64,000 nt of DNA from Bolinopsis microptera (lineage: Eukaryota > Ctenophora > Tentaculata > Lobata > Bolinopsidae): NCBI RefSeq assembly GCF_026151205.1, contig NC_087080.1:12571837-12635836 (forward strand), in the 5' to 3' direction. The notes under the pieces were generated by a model. It had not been told where the DNA came from, searched no databases, and saw only the letters and a program-made list of their open reading frames with translations. Position numbers and translations under genes: made by a program. This document shows positions 21,900 to 33,900 of the stretch, piece by piece (positions within the stretch are counted from its first letter, which is position 1; each line of letters starts with the position of its first letter).

Positions 21900-22154
21900 T
21901 ATTCCAAGACGTTGGAGGATCCGGAGTTTCCCCGGACCTCTAACATGGTCGAGGGTTTTCATCGTGGATTTAAATCCAGGGTGAATCGACCCAAGCCGAC
22001 CGTGCAAGAGTACTTCCGTGTTATTCGGGAGCAGCAAGTGATCACTGATTACCATATCGATCGACTGGGTGTTGGAAAAACTCCTTCTAAGAAAAGGATT
22101 AGAAGGAAAACTTCCAATGACCAGTTGTTCCAGATCCAAATACTTTGTCCATGA
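21900..22154 (+). pseudogene. MULE transposase C-terminal fragment
   Basis: The frame reads LEDPEFPRTSNMVEGFHRGF and then VQEYFRVIREQQVITD, the block that ends animal MULE transposases (NNxVEGWHRxF... EQ). It stops at 22154. It is the direct continuation of 16696-16885. A basic segment (GKTPSKKRIRRK) follows. Confidence 0.75.
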
Positions 22155-22611
22155 GTTGATATTGAGTAATGTATTCTGTATGTAATTATTATGTTGGGTT
22201 TGAACTATCATTATCTTGAAAAAAATCTTTGTCTTAATTAATGAGTGCAGAAATATATACAGCACAGCTGTGAAATCGGTGGACACCTGAATGTTTAAAG
22301 TATCTCCAGAGGTTCCTAGTTGTCGGGGATATGTCATGATTGGTTCCTAGTTGTCGGAGCTGATTGGATTTCCCAAGCTTGCATGTTAATTAGTTAACTG
22401 GGTAAAATTGAAAGGTTCCTAGTTGTCCGTCAGCCTAAAGCAATGTATAAATTTTTAGTTCTCCCTAACTGGTGAGTAAAGTAAACCGTCAGTTAAAACA
22501 TGATTTTCGTCCCCAATATAATAGGCTTAATATAATATAAGCCCCTTGCTGATGAAGCAGTTAGTGCACCATTGATCTTCTCTTGGTACTAGGGGGGGGG
22601 GGGGGGGTTTC

Positions 22612-23050
22612 GTATTGGGCCAAAAGTCAGCGGTGGCATAGGTTGGCCTTATTGTGTCTGGCCATTCGAATTACGTTTGTCCTGAAAAATTAGGGTTGTA
22701 GCTTCTCAGATGACCGAGATATTTATTTTACGTGTGATCAGGTGATTGGTTTACCTAATCACGTGATAAGGTGACCCCGTTAACCACCCTGTTAAACATT
22801 ATGGGAATCGTTAAGGGTGCCCAATTAAGGTGCCCAATTAAGGTGCCCAATTAAGGTGTCGTGTCACGGTGTCACATAATCACCCAGTAAATTTTGTTAA
22901 CGAGATACAGAAAATGCTTGATAACTTCGTCATTTCTAATCCGTTTTGCCTCATGTTTTCACATCAGATGCAATATTTAATAATCTACCGTCTCTGAAAA
23001 AATTAGGCGTTCAGCATGCACATGTTCTGTTTGAACTCAGTATTATATCC
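22612..23050 (-). mobile_element. Mariner-like MITE, diverged copy A
   Basis: It matches the intact copy at 36625-37391 in opposite orientation: TIR-like GGGCCAAAAGTCAG, then AATTACGTTTGTCCTGAAA, CACGTGATAAGGTG, GTGTCACATAATCACCCAGT and AAAATGCTTGATAACTTCGT. The TIR end is decayed next to a poly(G) run (22592-22607). An internal AATTAAGGTGCCC unit has expanded to three copies (about 22814-22856). No transposase. Confidence 0.75.
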
Positions 23051-23399
23051 AACTAATCATACTTTATAATGGTTAAAAAACAAAGCAAAAAGATTTTCCT
23101 CGATGGGCCGGCATTCGCAACCGCGAAACGTTTTGAGTACGACAAACGATGACACCACCACCAGCCCTTAATTGATAAGTCCATGGGTGACGGGATAAAG
23201 TAAGATGTGTAATTTTATATTGCCTATCACCTATCACCTAAGTTACTTTGCATATAATACTGCTTCTAGTTACACGATAGCAATCTCAGCTCCCAATAAC
23301 GTGTGACCCAACAGAAGGGATTGAGGAGGGAAACGTACATTTTTCATTAACACGTGCCCTGATTACCCCCTCCGTTGAGCTACTATACGGGGAACGTTG

Positions 23400-24255
23400 A
23401 TCGCCAGTCTGTACTAGTCAGATTAGAGAGTCAAATAGAATTTTTAGGGAACAGCGAGAGAGGGCGACCTTAACGATATTGCTTTTAAGACCATAGAGAG
23501 CATGTAGAGCCTTGGCCCTCAGCTCAGTATCTGCTGCTGTAAAAGATCAATTTCTGTGGAATATTATGCCAAGATAGCAGTATTTTTCTGTGTGTTGGAT
23601 GGGCTGGCCTCCCAAAGTGAATTATTCATAGGATTGTTTTCTTTTAGGAGGGCAGAATATGAGAATCTTGGTTTTTTAATTTTTACTTCAAGGCCCATCG
23701 AATTACAGAAGTCGAATAGGATGTTGGTATTGTCTTGCAAGGCCTTGGGAAAGCGAGTAGGACAAGATTGTCAGCCCAGAGCAGATATGATATTAAGATG
23801 TCAGCTAGAACAGGATAATTACCAACAGATTTCAGGAGAGGTGATAAGTCCTAAATATAGATTTTAAAAAGGTCTGGTGATAGGGGGTGTCCTTGCCTTG
23901 TTCCTCTGCCAATGCCAATATTAGGGGACAAGAGTTTGGAGATTTTTATATGAGCAATTGAGTTTCTGTACATATCACTTAGGTAATTGAAGAAGTTACC
24001 AGTTATTCCAAGGCATGTAATTTTGTGCAGAAGGAGGTACCTACATGATACAGTGTCAAAGGCCTTTCTGAGATCAACAAAGCATGCATAGAGGCAAGCT
24101 TTTTTAACTTTGGTGTATTTTTCAATGACTGTCTTAAGGGTGAAAACGTGGTCATTAGTTTGAGCACCCTTCGAGAACCCAAGGATGAGGACCACTGGTA
24201 TGACAAAATGAACTACCGGAAGATCGAATTTGATAAAGAACTGCAAGATCTTCAA
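23400..24255 (-). pseudogene. Decayed LINE RT fragment related to the 16886 LINE
   Basis: The 5' part is open and reads GFSKGAQTNDHV, FVDLRKAFDTVS and GTRQGHPLSPDLFKIYI, closely like the intact ORF2. Similarity continues in broken frames with LLWADNLVLLA, EKYCYLGIIFHRN and TELRAKALHALYGLKS down to about 23400. Several stops and frame changes show it is dead. Confidence 0.8.
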
Positions 24256-24990
24256 TCTTCCAGTTTTTCATGAAACAATTCAGCAAAATGTGATAATTTT
24301 GGTCAGGCCAAGATCACACTGGTACATGGAAGGCTAACTTGAGGCCTCCTTTCATGAGTGGAACTCGTGGACCAGACCTTATTATCCAATGTCCATGCCC
24401 TAATATTTTTTTGTTATTATCGCTGATATATCATTAAATTTTAAGGCTTTAGTTTAAGTAAGGGGTTCTGACTCAGCTTGGAGTGAATTGCATGTGATTG
24501 TTAAATTTTGCAAGAAGAAGGTGTCAGTAAACAACTGGTATTGGTATCCACTGCTGCTGCTACTAGCAGACATAATATGACCAAATGGACTTTAATTCAT
24601 CACCGTAAATTATGATATATACCTGAAATGGTATGCTTGTTAGTGCTATGATCAAACAAGGAGCGGTAAGATTTCTCTAATTAATTAGCTTCACATTATT
24701 TGCTTCTAGGTGGCCAGGTGGGGGATATGTGCTGCCCAGCTTTTCAATCGTGTACAAACATGTGGTGCTTCTTTTTTGTTTGTTACGTATTGTAAGTTGT
24801 ACTGTTTTCAAGAGTCTGTTTGTTGCACACAACTTATGGCAAAACCTTTGTCTGCATCTCTCCATGGTATGTACAATTAATAATTAATTGTACAATTATT
24901 GTAATTGTGAAAAAGTGGTTAAAAATAGAAATTCTGTCAGTTTTAGATGTTTACTTGGTATTTAGTAAATAACATAAAATTCAAACAGGC

Positions 24991-27900
24991 ATGGCAAAAC
25001 GAGGAAATGCCGGAATTGGAACAGTCTCTACAGAAGAGCAGTGGAAGAACTGCATCTCAAAACCCGGTTTACATAATATTATTTGGTTACTATACTACCT
25101 TTAAAAAAAATCGATCTATGAAATACTGCATATTATCACAGAATATCTTGTTAAGAGGGCCTTCATCAAAATTCTCTCGAAATCGACTTTATAGTTGTTT
25201 CTGATAGAGGGGAGTGATATCTATCAGCTGCTTTTGGTCCCATAGAAAAATATTGTTCCTAGCCGAAATTTTCGCCAGTCAAAGGTCAGGGCTTATGTGT
25301 AATTGTATTGCGCAAGCGATTTTCAATCGCGCGTTCTGAAAATCGAGTCTAAAAATCTATCTTCTCCTACATTTTTTGAGCAATCACCCTCAAACTTTCA
25401 GGATATGTTCTTAGGATCAGTTCGAAGAGAACTCTATAGCCTCTAAAAATCAAAGTCCAAGATTTTCAAAATCGAATTAAAAATCTTTAAAGGCCTATCA
25501 CAAAATTCTGGCTCTAGAATTGTCTTCTAACTGATCCTAAGAACATATCCTGAAAGTTTGAGGGTGATTACTCAAAAAATGTAGGAGAAGATAGATTTTT
25601 AGGCTCGATTTCCAGAACGCGCGATTGAAAATCGCTCACGCAATACAATTTCACATAAGCGCTGACCTTTGACCGGCGATAATTTCAGCTAGGAACAAAA
25701 CTTTTCCATGGGACCAAAAGCAGCTGATAGATATCACTCCCCTCTATCAGACCCCCCCCCCCCCCCCCCGCCGGCCCCTTTAACCAATTATGTTTGCAGG
25801 GTTAAGTTTGTTTGATATCTACAGTGAGTGCTGGGGCCCTTGTCTCGCCATACAACCAACTTTTAGGTATAAAATGCCGAGATGAGTTATTAAATGAAGC
25901 CTTGGTTTATCTAATGGTACAATGTACATATTATGACTGATTCAAATTGTTCTTTAGCTCCGATCCTAAGGTCACACATAATTGTCTTAACATCGAGCTG
26001 CTGAATTTGCAATTGTTATATGTAACTGAATATAAATAAGTTGTAACTTATAATCCATCAAAAAACAACATTGTACCTGACAGACAGCTACAAATGGAGT
26101 TCGGTGACGGATTATCGATAATGTTAGCTGAAACGGACAATATTGAGGAACTCAACAAGGTCAATATTTCTCCAAATTCCTTTTTTCTTATAATCTATAG
26201 TTCTTGTCACCCGAATAAAAGATCGAATTTCTAACTATAATGAATTAATAAATCCAGCACAACATTTTTCTGGCTATAGAACAAAGATTACTATTTAAAA
26301 AACCTGACCATTGTTATAATAACAAAGGGAGTCTTAGTAACTTAGTTACTTAGTTACAAATAAACTTATCTAATTTCAGTTTAGAGGAACATCACAGCCA
26401 CTGTTTCTGCTCTACTGCAAGGGAGTTCCCATTGCGTACATGAAAGGAGCTAATCAACCTAAACTACTAGATCTTGTTCGGGTCAGTCCCTAAACTACTA
26501 GATCTTGTTCGGGTCAGTCCCTAAACTACTAGATCATGTTCGGGTCAGTCCCTAAACTACTAGATCTTGTTCGGGTCAGTCCCTAAACTACTAGATCTTG
26601 TTCGGGTCAGTCCCTAAACTACTAGATCTTGTTCGGGTCAGTCCCTAAACTACTAGATCTTGTTCGGGTCAGTCCCTAAACTACTAGATCTTGTTCGGGT
26701 CAGTCCCTAAACTACTAGATCTTGTTCGGGTCAGTCCCTAAACTATTAGATCTTGTTCGGGTCAGTCCCACAGCCTAGCAGTCAGCACATGTATTTTCTA
26801 ATTACTGAGTCCGATGTAATTTTTGATGGACTGAAAAACAAATTCCGACGAGAAACTTCATTATAATTATATAATTTAGAAGTTGAACTCAATGAACCAG
26901 CTTCACAAAAAACTTATTATTATTGTTGTAATGCAATTTATTCACCTATCTTATCTCTCAGCGATGTTCCAAAGACCAAAAAGAGAATAAGAAAATCGTG
27001 AACATATTCGAGGACCCTACTCCAGAAGAGGTAACAATGATGTTAATGATATAGTAATAGTTATGATGTAAATTATGATAATAATAAAATTGTGTACTGC
27101 AATATCTAGTTTCAGATAAGATTTTCGATAAAACACTATTTTAACATCATTTTATCAAATTGAAATAATGTCTTTTTCAATAATGCCGAGCAAACTGTAA
27201 AAATTTTCTGTGTTGATTCAGTCAGACACTTTATAGCTCCTTGATATAGTACCCGATACTCTTCAAATGTCCTCATAGATGTTACTCTCGCAGTCATCTT
27301 CGTTTATGTTGCTGTCACTTTTTTCCTCGTGATCACAATCATTTAATTCGAAATCTATATCTTCTTGGTCAATGTCGAATGACAGTGACTCTACAGATTC
27401 CACTGCATGTCGTTCCACAAAATGAGTCTCAATACTACCAAGCTCTTGGTCTGAAACTAAATGCAGCTCTTCTAGATAATTACTATTTCCAGTGCCTGCT
27501 GTTTGGTTGATCCTTGTCTTGATTTTGCGTGAAATCGCTGTTATTCTCCCAGTTATAAGCACAGTGATTATACACACCAGGAACAGTATACTGCTTAAAA
27601 CAATAACAGCTATTTCCAAAGGCTCCACAACATAAGATAAACTTTCCCTACTCGCAACTTTATAACACAAACCCTGGTCCACCTGAAACTCATCAGGGCA
27701 CTCAAGACAGTGTACCCCATCTCCGTACAGATGTGCAGGACACTGGATGCAGGTGTGATTCTCCCAGTACTGGCCTAGTGTGCATCTGTAACAGTACTTA
27801 GACCCCGGAGCTGCTGCCTTGAAGTGAGGACAACGCTTACAGTGGAGGGATCCAGTCTTGCTGAAGTGGTTCTCAGGACACAACTCACAGTAGGAGGGGT

Positions 27901-30900
27901 TGAGGAGTTTGTGTCCTGCTGCACAGCTGCATCTCTCTGATCCGGGCTTTGAGCTGGAGCTTTTTAGGACACTTTCTACACTGAGTCTGGTTTGTTTGTT
28001 CGTTGTAGTGGTTAAGGGGACATCCAACACAGTTACTGTGAGTGAAGTTCCAGTACATTCCCACTGGACACTCACAGTAAGACTGATTGAGAGCAGAGGT
28101 GTAGTTCCTAGGACATGGTGAACAACTCGTGCTTCCTTGATAACTGTAACTGTTAACCTCACACTGCTGACACCTCTCAGTACTGTTCATGTAGAGACCA
28201 CCTTTACAGCTACATCGCTCAGCACCTGGGTGGGAGGAGGAGCTTGGTGGGCAGGGGGAACAGTGGGTGGTGTTGCCTGGACTGTAGGTGTTATCAGGAC
28301 ATGTCTGGCAGTATCCTTTGGAGAAGTGGAGTCCTGGTGTACAGTCACAGAAAGTGGAACCAAGTGCTGAGGTGGAGTCTGGTGGACACTTCCAGCATTC
28401 TCCTTCACCTGAAGGAATGTAATTTAGTCAAATTGATTTGGAGAGATTTACAAAACCAACTTCTTCACTTCTTGGTGCTGTTCAAAATAGCGAGTAAATA
28501 AGATAGTAAATAGACTACGATTGTTAGTTTCGGGTACCTTCCGCATTAATAGTTTCGAAGAATCCTCTAAAGCAGTCACACGCAGCTGCGCCATCACTTG
28601 ATAAACTATTCTCGGGACATTCTGAGCATTCCGTAGAGTTAAATCTACTGTAAGTGTTAGCAGGACAAACTAGACAGGCTCCCGCTTCACTACTCCAGTG
28701 TCTTCCGGCTGAACAGTCACATTTTAATGAGTTTGGTTCCGATGTTGAATTCTCCGGACATCTTATGCAGCTTGCATTCTTTATGTAATAATCTTTAGCA
28801 CAACCTAGTCACAGATGTTAGACTGTCATAGTGATGAGCAATCTTAAATACTGCTAAACGTTAAACATCTTTTGTAATAAGCCAACCGGATTTGAGCTAT
28901 AAATATTGCTTACCTGTGCAGTTCAGAAAAACATCTTCCCCGTGTCCACAGTTATGTGATAATTTGCATGTGCAATTCCCAAATCTCTGATTCCCATCTA
29001 CGCACTTTATGTCATCTATTACAATATCATAAGAACTCTGCAAAGTATTCCATAAATTTGAATTTTGCCAGAACTTGAAACCAATGTTACCCATCTCCTT
29101 ACAAATGACAGTTGCTGCAATATCATCGAAGTGATCGTCACACACTGTGCCAACCTGAAAAAATAATCAGTCAGAATAAATATTAAATATAAAGACATCA
29201 TTATAAATGCAGGCTCAGAGGGCTTTAAATTTCGAGAAATATTATCAAAAGGCATGGCATGGGTACAAGACGACATATAAACAGGAATTCATTTGCCACT
29301 GCTCATGCTGTTACTAACCGTGGCCGTTGTTATAGATGAAGAAGTGTTAGTGTTTTGCGCTATTAGTAAGCCAGATTCGATTGATTTTTCTCCGTCTTGG
29401 TTTACGAGGTAAAATTGCCAGCCATTTGTAATCGATAAAATGACTGCACTGCAAAAGTAACAATAATAAAGCAACATATTTAGCAGTGAAAATTCTTGAG
29501 CAGATACCTAATGATAAAACTTAAGACTGGATACAATACAATAAGACTGTGTGGGTCTTCATGTTTAGTTCTGGCTTATAAAGGAGCTTGCCAGTCAAAA
29601 TCAGAGAAGAAATCATGAGCACTGAGCAGTCACGTTTTATATTTATGTTGGGAATCCCTGCCATCATCATGAGTGCTGAAAGCTCCGTTGTGCCAACGTG
29701 ATACTTCTATTTTGTGTAGATATTGATTTGACTGGAAAATGTCGTAATATAATAATATATATAAGTATGGTATAATTATATATAATAAATAAATATATTG
29801 CATTGTTAGATCACGCAGTTAAAAGAGCAGCAGTAAAACTAAAGCAATGAAACTAATATAAAGAAATAAAACTGAGGTAAAGATAAAGTAAAATGAGTGT
29901 ATTTTCATATTATCTCAATGTGACAGAGACATTCCATTACAGGAAGCGTTAGCTCGGAGCATGTCTCTGGCCTCAAACTCACAGAAATCAGCTACAGAGC
30001 TATCTGACTTCACTTTGGCTCTTATAAAACCTGACGCTGTGAGAGCTGGCTTTGTGGAGGATATTATAAACGAACTCAATGAAAACGGTATGTTAACATG
30101 TTGAACTTAACCAATCAATACAGTCCAAATTTTTTCCATTCACACTCTTTTGTAAAAAGACAATATTAGTGAAAGGTTACGAATGAACGTTTTTGCAGAA
30201 AAACGTGGATTTTGGAGATAGCGGTAGGTGAGTCTGATCATGTTGTCATTCCTTTCGTTCGTTAGTTACCATGACAACTACTCAACTATACGCGCGCATG
30301 GCGCACAAGGATTGCTTGAGGAGATGTGATGTATATTATAGCCTGTAGCCAGTGTATGCGCGGCGCGAGTGTATTTTAATGTATTAGTCAATAAGCCCAA
30401 TTTGTATGTGACATGCGTAGTATACGTATAGTGTACTTATGTGTACAATTATAAAACATGAGTAAAGTTCACTTTTTGCTTACAATTTCTTAAATTACAG
30501 ATACAAATTAAGTTAGATACGGCAATTGAATTGATTATTGAATCACAAGTGTTTCCCTATTTAAAACATAATGTTCATAATATTATGAAGTGAGCTGATT
30601 AGAGCTTGCAGTTGAAGTGAATGGAAATCTAGCGTTCGCCACAACGAAACAACGGGCGCAATTCTTGTTTCAGTGGAAGTTACTAGCTGAAGTAGCTTTG
30701 ATACGTCCGCATAGAACCTGTAAGACTGGCCTCCAGCTCGCCATTTTTGATATGCAAATAGTGGGAGTTGCAGTACTTGTCACAGAGCTGAGTAGCTTGA
30801 TACGTGTACTGATATTGGATACTAGTGACATCTAAGACGAGAAGTACGGACTAGTCGTAATTTTCAATTCGAAGGTGTCATACGTATTACGTACTTATTA

Positions 30901-33900
30901 CTTTTATATGTTTATTGAAAAAAACAACGTGCAGGAGAAATATTTCGATGCACAGATTCGCTTCAGAAGGCGATAGGAAGTATTCTAGAAGGCCATAAAA
31001 GGCTAAAGAGTTGTAAGCTCTTATTTCTATATTCTAACAGTCGGCTACCTTGGCCGAGTGTTGAAAATGTAAATACGAGTCCTGTTTGAAAATAGGAATA
31101 CGACTGTTTGAAAATAGAAGTACGAGCTTTAAGTTGACTTTGATTTTTATCCTGATTGTTTAATAGTAACTGAATATTTTTAAATATTTATAGCGAGGTT
31201 TGATTTTTGAGGTGAATTATAACAAACCGCTTGTAGTATAAGCAGCTCTGCAGAGTAACACGAATATAGGACAGTGTTTACTCTTTGTTTGTTGGTCCGT
31301 GTTATAACGAGGTTCCACTGTCAAGACAAACAAAAACATGTTTTGGGAGTGCATGTCTCTGATGTTTCTAATATAATTTTTTGAATTGGTTGTAACTTTT
31401 TTCTCCCATTTTGAAATTGAATACGTCGTGAAATGATAAAATAAAGATATTTTTTTCAAGCATACAAAAAATTTTTTGGTACAGTACTGTTAACACAAGG
31501 CTACAAGGGATTTGAAAAAAGTTTCCCTATATGAATTAATGAATTATCTGAAACTGATGTTTTAGACAAACACAACACCACCTTGATTGACTATTTTTTT
31601 TGATTTTTCAGTCTATACAATTGCCAAAACAGGTGTCTGATTCATCAAGTGGTACTAAGTTTTTAAGTGTCATAATCATAAAATCCCAAACAAATTGTCC
31701 CACTTAAACTGAGAAAAATAGCCCTGATTAGCGAGCTCATTCCACAGTTCAACTAAGCTGCAGTGGTCTGGAAACATTCAATGTATCTTGCGAGACTATT
31801 CGTCATCTTCACACCCTTCCATGACCCTGTTGATTGAATACCAATTAAACAAACAATAAAAATTGGCATTAATTACTTGTGATAACTGTTCATGTTTGAC
31901 AGCTAACACTGTTACGTCACTGCCTTATAACGGTAGGAATTAAAAGTACGACTTGGAACGATTCTTACTTAGATACTTTAAGCTGTCATTATCTCCAGCC
32001 TCCTTCAATGTCTTCAGCAAATTTCGAGTGATCTTCTTCCCAGTGACGTCACCTGAATAATGAACATTGAACATTGTTTGATTGTATTGTCAAATTGTCA
32101 GTGTTTCTGTAGGTGTTCAGTTTTGCTATTGCAGTATGATATGCCATGAAGTTGTTCAATAATTATTCATATTCATATAAAATATACATATTGATAAACG
32201 CAAACGTATCTATTTCAGATGAACCCCGCGAAGCCCATGGTAACCAGTCACACTTGCAAGTGCAAGTTCCCTGAATATTTGAACAGCAAAAACCACAGTT
32301 TAAAGCCGTATATTAACGTATATTTATGAATATTTACGTATATTTACGTATATTTACGTATATTTACGTATATTAACGTATATTTACGTATATTATTATT
32401 TACGTATATTTACGTACTTGGTACCCTCCAGGTGCTATCACTCGGACATGTAGATTGCTCCAGCTGTTCTATGAGCTTTTCCATTTCTTCTTGGACTTCC
32501 TTCAGCTCGTCTCTCACTTTGTCTTCTTCGCAGTGCGGCACTGTGGCAGTAAGAAACTAATTACAACACTATATAACATCCGTCAAATTTTAAATCTTTT
32601 AAACAAAAAATCGCACTGGATTTTTATTTAATCGGAGCTGCGGTTGTTTTAAAAGCTTGAAAGTAACGCACCTGCTTCACACTTTGGTTGTTTTTTAAAC
32701 TCGAAATCAGTACCACCTTTGCACGTTATCTTCGAGTCCCCTGTGAAATTGAAATTAGTACCCCAACAGTTCACTGTCATCACCTCTCCTAGTGGTACAG
32801 GAAAGCTGGAAGGGTAGGTAGTCACATGTTCCCACTGTACTGGTAGTCCCGAGCACTGTTTGAGTTTCTCTTTCTCTTTCTCTTCAGCAGTACAACCTTT
32901 GAGCAGAGGATCCAGGTTCACTTCTTCGAATTCCAATTGGTCACCTTTCTGACCAAAATCTATGGTGAAGGCAACTACGGGAATGTCATCGACATTGTCG
33001 GGTGCCTTTTGTACGATGTTACCATCTTCTGTGAAGTCCACCTCTTGCGGATTTTGTATTCCCTGATCAACAAGCCACGGGTCTTGGAACTTCCCATAGT
33101 GATTAACATGAGCAGAGTACTCAACCTCTTGAGTCCCGTATCCGGAATTGCCCAGTCCAATGGTCTCGCTCTCCCAAGATTTTTCCAGGTCCGCCCAGAG
33201 TTTAATGTCGAGGACAATACCGTCACAGATTGGAGTGATTTCTTCGTAGTCTGTTGGCCAGCCAGCTCCGGAGTTTCCCCACGGGTAGGTGGAGCAATCA
33301 CCGCCTTTTGTAGGACAAGCACCCCCATTGAGACCGTACTTCTGTCGAGTGGGGTGGTTGTGACCGAATATCGCCATTCCGTAAATCTGAAGATGATAAG
33401 TAGTCATTATTGAATATTACTGGGCGGCGCTCAGCCTGTCATTCCGCCAAATATCCATTCGGAATATGATTATGAACATAAATATAATAGCCTCGGGTCC
33501 CCAGGTAATCTTGAATATAACGTATAAGTTTTTAAGATCGCATTATAATTAACAAATGATTGCGAAATAGCTTTGTTACATCGGCACGGACTTTGTCAAA
33601 CCTTTTCCGCGCCTCCTCCGTCTTTAACGTACACAGGCGGAGCAAAGTTAGGTTCAGTATTCAAAATATCAGCTTCCTTGAATTGATCGTATATCCCATC
33701 ATAATACCTTCCAGCTGGACGCACGTAGGAATAGTCAGCTGGATTAACCTTGGAATCCATCACCATTCCTATAATGAGATAGGATTCGGGGTAATTGTGG
33801 TATCCTCTTTCAAGGATATAGAATTCTGTGTCTATTCTGGAATCATCTATGCGTTTATAGTGAACGGTTTGCGCGCGGCTTTTCAGCTCTTCCAACGTTT

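Larger units (their letters stand above)
16277..22435 (+). mobile_element. MULE DNA transposon remnant, split by a LINE
   Basis: Ends at 16277 and 22435 match as inverted repeats over the first 22 bases with three mismatches (core GACAACTAGGAACC) and are flanked by identical TAAAGCAA octamers (16269-16276 and 22436-22443). Two more copies of the GGTTCCTAGTTGTC motif lie inside the right end, near 22310 and 22350. The two coding pieces (16696-16885 and 21900-22154) are consecutive parts of a Mutator-like transposase, cut by a 5.0-kb LINE. Much of the upstream transposase, including the catalytic DDE region, is missing. An 8-9-bp duplication is usual for MULEs. Confidence 0.82.
24991..27030 (+). 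other. NME8-like exons 1-5: thioredoxin domain
   Basis: Exon 1 gives the first helix (TVSTEEQWKNCI). Exon 2, only 42 bases, holds the active-site loop ECWGPCLAIQPTF. Exons 3 and 4 give AETDNIEEL and FRGTSQPLFLLYCKGVPIAY, the rest of the thioredoxin fold. Exon 5 is a charged linker (KDQKENKKIVNIFEDPTPEE). The usual WCGPC reads CWGPC here, so the first cysteine of the CxxC pair is replaced by Trp, with a Cys one position earlier. Normal oxidoreductase chemistry is doubtful. The end of exon 4 is repeated in tandem (26458-26767). Confidence 0.82.

Noticed and set aside
26458-26767. CRISPR-like array
   Set aside because: Units are contiguous with no spacers, in animal intron DNA. The same applies to the 16-bp array at 52038-52371.
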